From Nocardioides speluncae (GTDB lineage: Bacteria; Actinomycetota; Actinomycetes; Propionibacteriales; Nocardioidaceae), in NCBI RefSeq assembly GCF_003121585.1, contig NZ_QEOO01000018.1, positions 1 through 64,000 on the forward strand: a DNA stretch of 64,000 bases, written 5' to 3'. The notes beneath the pieces were generated by a model, which worked only from the letters and a program-made list of their open reading frames with translations, ran no database searches and was not told where the DNA came from. How positions within the stretch are numbered: position 1 is the first letter of the stretch; every line of letters starts with the position of its first letter. Both the position numbers and the translations under genes were made by a program. Positions 52,684-60,058 of this stretch are shown here, piece by piece.

Positions 52684-54084
52684 GTGCCACAGTCAGAAAC
52701 GGAAGTCCGCGCCGGGATCTACGAGCGCATGAGCAAGGACAAGACCGGGAAACGCGCCGGGGTCAAGCGACAGGACGGAGAGAGCCGAGCTCTCGGCGAG
52801 AGCCTCGGCTGGCCGATCGTCGACATCTACGTCGACAACGACATCTCCGCCACCAACCGGAAGAAGGAGCGGCCCGAATACAAACGGATGCTCGGCGACA
52901 TCAAGTCCGGCCGGATCAACGCGATCATCACCTGGCACCCCGACCGGCTCTACCGGACCGTCCGCGACCTAGGGCCCCTCACCGACATCTGCAAGCAGCA
53001 GAACACCCAGATCGCGACCTGCAAGGCCGGCGACATCGACCTCACCACACCCACCGGCCGGTACTTCGCCGGCCAGCTCGCGCTGATGGGGACCTACGAG
53101 GTCGAGCACGCCGCCGAGCGGTGGCAGCTGTCCCTCCAGCAGCAGCGCGAAGACGGCACCTTCCCGAAGACCGGGTCCCGGCTGTTCGGGTACACCAAGA
53201 AAGGGAAGGTCGACAAGGACGAAGCAGAGATCGCCCGCCGCATGGCGGCCGACCTGATCGCCGGCGTACCCATCACCACGATCGCCCGGTGGCTCGACGA
53301 AGAGGGCATCACCTCCACGAAAGGCACCCCTTGGAACCACACGACGATCCGCCGATACCTCGCCAACCCCCGCATCGCCGGCTGGTCGACGCTCCGCGGT
53401 GAGATCGTCGGCGATGGCAACTGGAAGCCGATCTTCGACCGCGAACAGTGGGAGGTGATCCGGGCGCACGCCGCTGAGGTGCAGCTGACAACGCCGGCTC
53501 CCCCGCCGCGCGTCGCAGTGCTCAACGGGATGATCTTCTGCGGGCTCTGCAAGTCGCCGTTGGTCACCGGCGGCCGCGCACAGAGACGGACCGGCGGGCG
53601 CGTGCGGATCTACCGGTGCCACACCCGGCCGGGCTACCAGTGGTGCGGAAAGATCGGGATCGACGCCGTGCCGACCGAGGAGGTTGTCGAGGCGTACGCC
53701 CGCAAGGTGATCCGAGACGAGCCCGCCGTGGCACAACGCCGCCAGCAGATCGAAGCCGAACCCGGACCAGCCGCGGCCGAGCTGGTGCAGACCCAGGAGC
53801 GGATCCTCGAACTCGAGCAGCAGCTCTCGCGGCCTGGTGTTTCGGTCGAGATGCTGCTGCAGGCGATCACCCGGGCGCGGGAGCGACAGGAAGACCTGAT
53901 GGCTCAGATCGCGGCGCGGCCGTTGAGCAGCTTCGCGGAGCGTGATCGGGCTGCGTGGCCGCCGCAGCTGCGTGCCCGTCGTACGTTGATCGAGCAGGCG
54001 GTACGGCGGGTCGAGGTGCTGCCGGCGTCGAAGCCGTCGCGGCTTGGTTTCGACCCGGAGCGCATCGTCATCGACGACCGGTAG
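52684..54084 (+). CDS. serine recombinase / phage integrase
   Basis: A 466-residue large-serine-recombinase. The resolvase domain (about 8-150) has the nucleophile in YERMSKDK (Ser17) and TWHPDRLYRTVRDL; the recombinase domain follows (about 155-270, TIARWLDEEGITST, TIRRYLANPRIAGW). A zinc ribbon (FCGLCKSPL, then CHTRPGYQWCG) and a coiled-coil region (about 350-420) complete the DNA-binding end. It catalyses attP x attB integration and, with a directionality factor, excision. GTG 52684 is the start. Its position beside the cut MFS gene marks the element boundary. Confidence 0.93.
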   Translation: MPQSETEVRAGIYERMSKDKTGKRAGVKRQDGESRALGESLGWPIVDIYVDNDISATNRKKERPEYKRMLGDIKSGRINAIITWHPDRLYRTVRDLGPLTDICKQQNTQIATCKAGDIDLTTPTGRYFAGQLALMGTYEVEHAAERWQLSLQQQREDGTFPKTGSRLFGYTKKGKVDKDEAEIARRMAADLIAGVPITTIARWLDEEGITSTKGTPWNHTTIRRYLANPRIAGWSTLRGEIVGDGNWKPIFDREQWEVIRAHAAEVQLTTPAPPPRVAVLNGMIFCGLCKSPLVTGGRAQRRTGGRVRIYRCHTRPGYQWCGKIGIDAVPTEEVVEAYARKVIRDEPAVAQRRQQIEAEPGPAAAELVQTQERILELEQQLSRPGVSVEMLLQAITRARERQEDLMAQIAARPLSSFAERDRAAWPPQLRARRTLIEQAVRRVEVLPASKPSRLGFDPERIVIDDR

Positions 54085-54142
54085 GGGATGCGAAGAGTGG
54101 CCGGCCCCTGGGCCACTCCACGCTTACATCGATTCTAAGTTG

Positions 54143-54382
54143 CTAGCGGCGCTTACTGAGCTCATCGTCGTCCTCCCGCCGGCGACGCTCGTTGCGGACG
54201 ATGCGCCGAGTTCGCGCGTTGTCCTGCATCAGCGTCAGCACCGCCGCGAACGCCGTTACCGCCAGCCCAGCCTGCCCGAGCTGCGTGGAGTCGAAGATGA
54301 AGCTCAACGCCATCAACGTCCCCATCGCCAGCCAGCTGACCGCTGTGGCTAGTCCTCCGAAGCTCAATCCGGAATCCCACAT
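54143..54382 (-). CDS. small membrane protein of the element
   Basis: A 79-residue protein with two hydrophobic helices (LATAVSWLAMGTLMALSFIF and GQAGLAVTAFAAVLTLM) and a highly charged C-terminus (RTRRIVRNERRRRED). ATG 54382 follows a GGGGGG run. Similar small membrane proteins occur beside integrases in actinophages, where some act in superinfection exclusion, but no specific role can be assigned. Confidence 0.65.
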   Translation of the reverse strand: MWDSGLSFGGLATAVSWLAMGTLMALSFIFDSTQLGQAGLAVTAFAAVLTLMQDNARTRRIVRNERRRREDDDELSKRR

Positions 54383-54618
54383 GGGACCCCCCACCCGGGT
54401 GTCATGAGGTAACAACCCTCCCCTTCTGTCGTTGGTAAAGATGGCGACACCTGGGCTTCGCTTAGAGGTGGGGTCCGGGTGTCGTCCGTCCACTGTGCCC
54501 GGAGTCACACATCGCCCAAAAGGGGGCGGCGCAGTAATGCGCCGAACGTGTTCTGGCCCTGACACAAGTAGGCCACCCGTCTGGGGCCCGTCTTAACTAT
54601 CCTGGCCGATCAGATGCG

Positions 54619-54801
54619 TCAGCGGCCGCGAAGTAGGCCGTACGCCAGCACGCCAAGCCCGCCGGCGGCGCAGGCAAACAGCGGGGCCCCGAGGACGATG
54701 TCCTTCCACGGGTTCGTCCACCCCTGGAGCAGCAGCAGCGCGAGGAACAGCAGTGCCGCTATCGCCAGCAGCCCGAGGCCCTGCCGTACTCGGTTCGTCA
54801 T
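54619..54801 (-). CDS. small two-helix membrane protein
   Basis: A 60-residue protein with two hydrophobic stretches (LGLLAIAALLFLALLLL and LFACAAGGLGVLAYGLL). ATG 54801 has a strong AGGAGG eight bases upstream, so it is likely translated. It lies downstream of the repressor gene on the same strand. Function unknown; holin-like or exclusion roles are possible. Confidence 0.7.
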   Translation of the reverse strand: MTNRVRQGLGLLAIAALLFLALLLLQGWTNPWKDIVLGAPLFACAAGGLGVLAYGLLRGR

Positions 54802-54857
54802 GCGTCCTCCTGCCTTTCCCGGTCGGGAGCTCGATGCTGAGCTAGCGTGTAGAGCTT

Positions 54858-54904
54858 GGTGCCCCTCGACCGCTGGTTCCTACGCCTCCTGGCCGAGGGG
54901 CACC
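54858..54904. terminator. hairpin downstream of the repressor gene
   Basis: Perfect 11-base arms GGTGCCCCTCG / CGAGGGGCACC with a 25-base loop, between the repressor stop and the small membrane protein gene on the leftward strand. Probable terminator or attenuator. Confidence 0.6.
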
Positions 54905-54928
54905 GCATTGGCGGCGGGACTTCGCGTG

Positions 54929-55309
54929 TCATGCCCCTCGCCTCCTCTCGGTCGCGGTCTTCAAGATCGACAGCAGCGCAGCCTTGGTGTCCTCACTGAG
55001 GTGTGGGTCCCGTGCAATCGCCTCCGCCGGCGTGATGCCGTCGGCCGACACGCGGAACCCCATCGACTGGACAACTGCCACCGCAACGCGGTCGGCAGAG
55101 ACTCCGAGCCCGTCCGCGAGGTCGTAGATCACCTCGGCCCGGATCGACTCCAGCGGGTTCGCGTTCACCAGGTCGTTGATGCGGGACCGCTTCAGTGATC
55201 CGCCGACTTTCGCGATCCGAGCCTCCACGTCACGCAGCGACCAATCGTTGGCGCGCGTGACAGCGTCGTACAGCTCGCCAAGTGCGCTGCGTTGGTCCAT
55301 GGTCCCCAT
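54929..55309 (-). CDS. phage repressor-like HTH protein
   Basis: A 126-residue protein with a helix-turn-helix-like N-terminal half (WSLRDVEARIAKVGGSLKRSRINDLV) and an acidic helical C-terminus. Divergence from a small XRE/Cro-like gene across a region with repeated operator-like sequences is the classical layout of a temperate-phage immunity switch, so this is probably the lysogeny repressor. ATG 55309 has GGAG 10 bases upstream; ATG 55300 is an alternative. Confidence 0.7.
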   Translation of the reverse strand: MGTMDQRSALGELYDAVTRANDWSLRDVEARIAKVGGSLKRSRINDLVNANPLESIRAEVIYDLADGLGVSADRVAVAVVQSMGFRVSADGITPAEAIARDPHLSEDTKAALLSILKTATERRRGA

Positions 55310-55529
55310 AGTCGGTCACTCCGTCCGGTCTAGGCCAGCCCGCTTGGGCACCAGATCGCCGGACCCTGTCCACCCGACGTGGGCACCAACCTAGCGGCGG
55401 CTGTGGCTTGTGTTTCCGCAGGTCAGGGCCGACCTGGCGAAATACACGGTTGGAACTTCTTGACGCGTGGGCACCTTGTGATCCACTCTTGACCAGTATC
55501 AGTGGACACTATGACCGGTTGGAGGTACC
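55310..55529. promoter_or_regulatory. immunity switch region with three repeats
   Basis: The 220-base divergent gap contains GTGGGCACC at 55379-55387 and 55467-55475 and TTGGGCACC at 55344-55352, all in the same orientation, probably repressor operators. TTGACC at about 55489 and a nearby ACTAT could form the rightward promoter. GGAGGT precedes the Cro-like GTG at 55530. Confidence 0.55.
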
Positions 55530-55826
55530 GTGAGATCTAAGCCCGCAACGTCGAACGGAGAGCTCTGGATGTACCTCAGGGACCGGAAGAAGCTCGCCAC
55601 GCTCATGGTCATCCAGGAGCGCAGCCAGCGAGACGTCGCCCAGGCAGCGGGTTGGCGGACGCACTCCTACGTCGGCCGGCTGCTCCGCGGGGAAGTCCGA
55701 ACCCTCACTCCCACGGCCGCGCTCCTGATCGCGAGGTACTTCGGCGTGCCCGTCGAGGATCTCTTCGTGCTCAGAGTGTCCGGTGACGCCGGTCGTTCCG
55801 ACCAGTCGCGAGAGAAGGTGGCGTGA
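55530..55826 (+). CDS. XRE/Cro-like HTH protein
   Basis: A 98-residue protein with a clear XRE helix-turn-helix (QERSQRDVAQAAGWRTHSYVGRLLRG in parts, residues 29-54), followed by LTPTAALLIARYFGVPVEDLF, the typical end of the fold. GTG 55530 has GGAGGT. It starts the rightward early operon opposite the repressor, so it may be Cro-like or an excision-related regulator. Confidence 0.78.
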   Translation: MRSKPATSNGELWMYLRDRKKLATLMVIQERSQRDVAQAAGWRTHSYVGRLLRGEVRTLTPTAALLIARYFGVPVEDLFVLRVSGDAGRSDQSREKVA

Positions 55827-55999
55827 TGGCCGCCGACGAGCAGACCGAGGCCGTGTCGTGGCTGGGCCGTCCGCGGGAGTACGGCGAGTACCTCGCCTCC
55901 CTGCGGACGACGCCGCTGACCGAGGAGCAGGTCGAGACGGCCGCGCGGATCCTCGCCGCGGTCCCCCGCACGAGCGAGGAGGACTCCCCCGCTGCATAG
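55826..55999 (+). CDS. small phage protein
   Basis: A 57-residue acidic helical protein whose ATG overlaps the preceding stop (TGATG). It reads MAADEQTEAVSWLGRPREYG and ends with LTEEQVETAARILAAV. Not recognised; the overlap indicates translational coupling to the HTH gene. Confidence 0.6.
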   Translation: MAADEQTEAVSWLGRPREYGEYLASLRTTPLTEEQVETAARILAAVPRTSEEDSPAA

Positions 56000-56040
56000 A
56001 CCTCCCGGTCCGTCGCGTCTGTGCGCGGCGGGGCGGGATC

Positions 56041-56087
56041 GGCGCCCGGTCCCCGGTGGGGAAGCCGGACCAGAAGGGCCGGGCGCC
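56041..56087. terminator. hairpin in the early operon leader
   Basis: Perfect 9-base arms GGCGCCCGG / CCGGGCGCC enclose 29 bases, in the 178-base gap between the first two coding genes and the next block. It could end the short immunity transcript or serve as an early attenuation point. Confidence 0.5.
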
Positions 56088-56177
56088 TTCCAACTTCATC
56101 AGTCAGAGAAAGCCGGAGCCCCGGCCAACCACCAAAGACGGACCAGGGCATCCGGCTCCAACAGAAAGCAGTGTCTC

Positions 56178-56285
56178 ATGACCAACACCACCAAGCCCCA
56201 CGTCGACACCATCGAAGACCTCGTGACCGACGAGTACTCACCCGACTGCATCGCCCTCGACTACTTCCCGGGCGAGCTGTCATGA
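56178..56285 (+). CDS. very small phage protein
   Basis: A 35-residue acidic peptide beginning MTNTTKPHVDTIEDLV and ending FPGELS, with its stop overlapping the next ATG (ATGA). Supported mainly by that overlap, which every following gene repeats. Function unknown. Confidence 0.5.
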   Translation: MTNTTKPHVDTIEDLVTDEYSPDCIALDYFPGELS

Positions 56286-56599
56286 GCGTCGCATCGATCA
56301 CCATCCTCCGCGACCAGGTCGCCAAGCCGGCAGGCCTCGTCTGGGAGGACCCCCCGGCCAAGGACTCCAAGCCCGGCCGCTACGCCGCCATCGCAGCCGC
56401 CCTCCGCGAGCGCCCCAACAGCTGGGCCGTCATCCGGACCTACCCGGCCGACCAGGGCAAGAAGGGCTGGGGCTTCGCCTCCAGCATCCGCAACGGGAAG
56501 TACCTCGACTTCCGCCACGGCTTCGAGGCGTCGGCCCGCACAGTCGACGGCCAGGTCCGCGTGTACGTCCGCTACGTCGGTGAGGGGGCGGACCGATGA
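56282..56599 (+). CDS. hypothetical phage protein
   Basis: A 105-residue basic protein with alternating alpha/beta character (GRYAAIAAALRERPNSWAVIR, in parts, then GFASSIRNGKYLDFRHGFEA and VRVYVRYVG). The ATG overlaps the preceding stop by 4 bases. Small proteins of this kind are common in actinophage early regions. Not recognised; DNA binding is possible. Confidence 0.68.
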   Translation: MSVASITILRDQVAKPAGLVWEDPPAKDSKPGRYAAIAAALRERPNSWAVIRTYPADQGKKGWGFASSIRNGKYLDFRHGFEASARTVDGQVRVYVRYVGEGADR

Positions 56600-56757
56600 T
56601 CCACATGACGATGACGCAGCCGACCGGCTCCGGGTGGGTCCCGGTGTGCCGCTGCGGGTGGAAGGGCGCCGAGCACCCGGTCAAGGTCGAGGCCTGGCAC
56701 GAGGGTGACGCGCACCTCGCGGAGACGAACGGCCGCACCGAGGCGGTGTCGACATGA
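56596..56757 (+). CDS. small Cys-containing phage protein
   Basis: A 53-residue protein, ATGA-overlapping both neighbours. It contains GWVPVCRCGWKGAEHPV and a WHEGDAHLAE segment; the C-x-C with downstream His residues could bind zinc. Function unknown. Confidence 0.58.
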   Translation: MIHMTMTQPTGSGWVPVCRCGWKGAEHPVKVEAWHEGDAHLAETNGRTEAVST

Positions 56758-57065
56758 ACGCGCCGGCCCACATCAACGCCGCGATGCTCGCCCTCGCGCA
56801 GCACGCCGTGGCCTACGACCTCCCGGTCCCCCTCAACATCACCCCGCCACTCACGGTGATCGAGTCGTTCGACGTCCGGATCCGGTGGGAGGACCGCACC
56901 GCCTGGCTGGGCTCTCTGACCACCGGCGTCCACGTCGTCGACAACCGCGACAGCGGCTACGCCCACCACCTGTGGTCGTGCACCCTCCCCGACACCGGCG
57001 TCCGAGTCGCCCTCACCGCGCTACGCCTGGACGTGGTGCCCGCGCTGCAGGCGGTGGGGTCATGA
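56754..57065 (+). CDS. hypothetical phage protein
   Basis: A 103-residue protein starting MNAPAHINAAMLALAQHAVAYD, followed by mostly beta-strand sequence (VRIRWEDRTAWLG, GVRVALTALRLDVV). Overlaps neighbours by ATGA. Not recognised. Confidence 0.65.
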   Translation: MNAPAHINAAMLALAQHAVAYDLPVPLNITPPLTVIESFDVRIRWEDRTAWLGSLTTGVHVVDNRDSGYAHHLWSCTLPDTGVRVALTALRLDVVPALQAVGS

Positions 57066-57334
57066 TGCGCAACCTCCTGACCTTCGCCCTCGACATGGTC
57101 ACCCCGGACAAGCCACTCCCCGGGGAGCCGCACGTCGACTCCGCCGCCGAGCCGACCGCCGAGCAGCCCGCCGCTCCGGTGCTGACGCCGGCCCAGGTCG
57201 CGGCCGCCGCGCTGGAGCGGCAGATCGAGAAGTCCGAGGCGATCTGGGACGCCGCCGTCGCCCGCCGCGAACGCCTCGGCGACTACGACTTCACCCGCTG
57301 GGAACTCCACCAGAACGCGAGCGACGAGTCATGA
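57062..57334 (+). CDS. hypothetical helical phage protein
   Basis: A 90-residue protein: a hydrophobic start (MMRNLLTFALDMV), a Pro/Ala/Glu-rich middle and a long charged helix (ALERQIEKSEAIWDAAVARRERLG). ATGA overlaps on both sides. Possibly a coiled-coil partner of a replication or recombination protein; not recognised. Confidence 0.6.
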   Translation: MMRNLLTFALDMVTPDKPLPGEPHVDSAAEPTAEQPAAPVLTPAQVAAAALERQIEKSEAIWDAAVARRERLGDYDFTRWELHQNASDES

Positions 57335-57678
57335 GCACCCCGACCACGGTCCTCGACCACGCCCCCTGCGAAGGCGACTGCGGCGCCACCATCTGCGCCG
57401 ACGACACCCTCTGCCCCGACACCGTCGAGCAGGCCTGCCAGCACCACGAGCTGCTCTGTGAGGACTGCCGTGCTGCGTGCGCGGACTGCCGGGAGGACGC
57501 CGAGTACGACGGCGTCGGCACCGGCCCCGCCCCCTGGGTCACCTGCAAGGCCTGCGACGGCCGCGGGTCGGTGCGTGTGGTCACCGACGGGGTGGTCGAG
57601 GTCGACATCTGCCAGGTGTGCGAGCCCTACCGCAGCGGGTCGGTGCCGCTGGCTGCGGTCCTGGACGGTGCGGCATGA
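57331..57678 (+). CDS. Cys-rich zinc-binding phage protein
   Basis: A 115-residue protein with many Cys in pairs: CEGDCGATIC, CEDCRAACADC and TCKACDGRGS followed by ICQVC. The CxxC-GxG...CxxC element resembles DnaJ-type zinc ribbons, so one or two zinc sites are likely. Role unknown. Confidence 0.65.
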   Translation: MSTPTTVLDHAPCEGDCGATICADDTLCPDTVEQACQHHELLCEDCRAACADCREDAEYDGVGTGPAPWVTCKACDGRGSVRVVTDGVVEVDICQVCEPYRSGSVPLAAVLDGAA

Positions 57679-57935
57679 GCGCCCTGTGCACGGTCGTCGT
57701 GACCAGGACGTGGACCACCGGCGAGGTCGACACCGAAACCCACAACAACGTCTGGGGCGGGACCGCAGCCGAGGGCCGCAAGCTCCGGCTCGAAAGACTC
57801 CGCAAGGCGCGCGCCGACGTCAAGCTCGACCGAGACGCCCTGGTCGTACGCGGCCCGCGGACCGTGGTCGGGAACGACGAGTGGGACACCGTCGAACGGA
57901 TCACCTTCACCGACCTCCCGGACGGTGCGGCATGA
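57675..57935 (+). CDS. hypothetical phage protein
   Basis: An 86-residue protein with an N-terminal beta hairpin (LCTVVVTRTWTTGEVDTETH) and a basic helix (GRKLRLERLRKARADVKLD). ATGA overlap with both neighbours. Not recognised. Confidence 0.6.
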   Translation: MSALCTVVVTRTWTTGEVDTETHNNVWGGTAAEGRKLRLERLRKARADVKLDRDALVVRGPRTVVGNDEWDTVERITFTDLPDGAA

Positions 57936-58165
57936 CCGCGGCGACCGTGCAGAGCGCCACCGACTGGCTGGCCGCCAAGCAGCGCTCCTACTTCGCCGAC
58001 GCCCGGCGTCTGCGTGAGATGCACGAGGACGACGCCCCGTCCGACGACATGACGTGGGAGCAGTGGTCGATCGTCTACCGCACGGTAGCCGACGAGCTCG
58101 CCAAATGCGCCGCCCAGATCACCCACCCGCGGCCCGAGGCGACCTCGCCGGAGGTCCTCTCATGA
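57932..58165 (+). CDS. hypothetical helical phage protein
   Basis: A 77-residue helical protein (ATDWLAAKQRSYFADARRLREM then WEQWSIVYRTVADELAKCAAQI), ATGA-overlapping the nuclease gene downstream. It may be a small partner of that nuclease. Not recognised. Confidence 0.6.
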   Translation: MTAATVQSATDWLAAKQRSYFADARRLREMHEDDAPSDDMTWEQWSIVYRTVADELAKCAAQITHPRPEATSPEVLS

Positions 58166-59217
58166 CGAGCACCGACGAGGACTACGAAGGCCCCAGCCCC
58201 CTGGACAACCCGACCCTCCCCGAGGTCGACGGCCGGCCCATGGACCACCGCCGGCAGCCGAAGAAGAAGGACCGCGGCACGATCCCCGACCGCCAGAAGA
58301 ACGGCTACTACGCCGACCACCTCACCGGCGACCGACTCCGATCCGTCACCACCATCCTCGAAGGCGGCGTACCGAAAAAGGCCCTCATCTTCTGGGCAGC
58401 CAACACCTGCACCGACTGCGCCATCGACAGCCTCCCCGCACTGGTCGCCGCATCTAGGTTCCCCGACCAGCTCGCCGAGCTGACCGCGTGGATCAAGCGG
58501 GCCCACACCCGGAAGAAGGACGAGCGCGCCGAGGTAGGCGGCGCGGTCCACAAGATCATCGAGGCCCGGCTCCTCGGGATCGAGCCGCCCGCGTCGGTGA
58601 AGGTCGGCGACGAGGAGTGGGCGCTCGACGGCCCGGAGCTGGCGCCGTACATCGAGAACTTCCGCCGCTTCGAAGCCGAGTGGAAGCCGGCCTGGACCGC
58701 CTCGGAGATGGTGGTCGCGAACCCGGAGCACGGGTACGCCGGGACGCTGGACTACACCCTCGGCGCCGACGGCCCGATCGGTGACGCACTCCGCGCTCAG
58801 GGGTACGCCGTACCGGCAGGCGTCGACCTGATGGGCGACACCAAGACCGGTGGCGACTGGATCACCCCGGACGACGGCGGCGAGCCGTACCCGAAGATCC
58901 TCGGCTCCGGCCACGTCCACGGGGTTTATCCGGAGGCCGGACTGCAGATGTCGGCGTACCGCGCCGCGGCGTGGTGCTGGCTGCGAGACGGATCCAGGGT
59001 CCCGATGCCGACGACCGCACCGGTCGGGATCGTGCTGCACCTGCGACCCGAGGGCTACCGGCTCTACCCGGCGCGCTGCGGGGACCGGGAGTACTCCTAC
59101 TTCCGGTACGCCCAGGTCGTCGACGAATGGTCCTCGCGGATCTCGTCCGCGAAGGTCGACGACCCGGTCATCGGCGGCGCGCTCGAACTGCCGGCACCGG
59201 ATCAGGCGGTGGCGTGA
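58162..59217 (+). CDS. PD-(D/E)XK (Cas4/RecB-like) phage nuclease
   Basis: A 351-residue protein with a RecB-family nuclease core: GYAGTLDYTLGA supplies the first Asp and LMGDTKTGGDW the D-x-K motif (PD-(D/E)XK), with EVGGAVHKIIEA as the preceding helix and a later QMSAYRAAAW helix with the conserved Gln-Tyr pair. Such actinophage enzymes process DNA ends in recombination or replication. An obvious Cas4-type four-Cys cluster is lacking. Confidence 0.8.
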   Translation: MTSTDEDYEGPSPLDNPTLPEVDGRPMDHRRQPKKKDRGTIPDRQKNGYYADHLTGDRLRSVTTILEGGVPKKALIFWAANTCTDCAIDSLPALVAASRFPDQLAELTAWIKRAHTRKKDERAEVGGAVHKIIEARLLGIEPPASVKVGDEEWALDGPELAPYIENFRRFEAEWKPAWTASEMVVANPEHGYAGTLDYTLGADGPIGDALRAQGYAVPAGVDLMGDTKTGGDWITPDDGGEPYPKILGSGHVHGVYPEAGLQMSAYRAAAWCWLRDGSRVPMPTTAPVGIVLHLRPEGYRLYPARCGDREYSYFRYAQVVDEWSSRISSAKVDDPVIGGALELPAPDQAVA

Positions 59218-60056
59218 TGGGCGTCTGCATCGTCGAGCACTGCGAACGAACGCACTGGGGCCGCGGGTACTGCCAGGGGCACTACGCGCGCCTGCTGCGG
59301 ACCGGTGACGTCCAGGCGGCCAAGCCGCTACAGGTGAAGGGGAGGAACGGCGACCGCTGCCGCGTAGAGGGATGCACGCACAAGCCGCACGCGCGGAATC
59401 TGTGCGGCACCCACCTGAGCCGCCTTAGGCAACACGGCGACGTGCTCGCCGACGTTCCGATCGGTGTTGCGAAGTACGACGGGCTCTGCCCAGTCGATGG
59501 ATGCGACCGGCCCCTCTGCGCCAACGGCCACTGCCGACTCCACGACCGCCGGCTCCGGGCGTACGGCCAGCCTGACCTCCCGGTGATCACGCCCGCCAAC
59601 TGTGCGGTCGCGCGCTGCGACCGGGCCGCGAAGGCGGGCGGCTACTGCAACTCCCACTACGAGCGCCTCCGTCTCTACGGAGACGTCCGAGCGGACCAGC
59701 CCTTCAAGGTCTACCGCCCCGACCTGCCGTGCGACCTCGATGGCTGTGAGCGGCCCCACTACTGCCTCGGGTTCTGCTCCAACCACTACCAGCAGCGGAT
59801 CTCCAAGCCACGCCGGAAGGCGCTCGAGGAGGCCGCGCTCGGTGACGTGGACGCCCGTCGTCTGCAGGCCCGCATCGACTTCTACGGCGGCTGCTGCTGG
59901 ATGTGCCGGGCGCCGTGGACCTGCATCGACCCCGTCAAGCCGCTCTCTCGTGGCGGCTCGAACTGGCCAGCCAACCTGCGCCCGGCCTGCACCTCCTGCA
60001 ACGCCAGCAAGCACAACCGCTGGCCCTTCGACACCTCGACCAGAAAGGCCGCCTGA
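59217..60056 (+). CDS. HNH endonuclease with five zinc-knuckle repeats
   Basis: A 279-residue protein. Five tandem units of the form C-x4-C-x9/10-C-x2-H occur: CIVEHC...YCQGH, CRVEGC...LCGTH, CPVDGC...HCRLH, CAVARC...YCNSH and CDLDGC...FCSNH (residues about 4-195). The C-terminal 70 residues are an HNH-type domain with its own Cys pairs (YGGCCWMCRAPW, DPVKPLSRGGSNWPANLRPACTSCNASK in parts). The knuckles would position the nuclease on DNA. TGATG overlap with the upstream nuclease. It may be a homing, packaging or host-DNA nuclease. Confidence 0.83.
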   Translation: MGVCIVEHCERTHWGRGYCQGHYARLLRTGDVQAAKPLQVKGRNGDRCRVEGCTHKPHARNLCGTHLSRLRQHGDVLADVPIGVAKYDGLCPVDGCDRPLCANGHCRLHDRRLRAYGQPDLPVITPANCAVARCDRAAKAGGYCNSHYERLRLYGDVRADQPFKVYRPDLPCDLDGCERPHYCLGFCSNHYQQRISKPRRKALEEAALGDVDARRLQARIDFYGGCCWMCRAPWTCIDPVKPLSRGGSNWPANLRPACTSCNASKHNRWPFDTSTRKAA

Positions 60057-60058
60057 CC

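Noticed and set aside
54530..54560. GAACGTGTTC as another KstR site
   Set aside because: The core is similar but the flanking T and A required by TnnAACnnGTTnnA are absent, and it lies in the mobile element.
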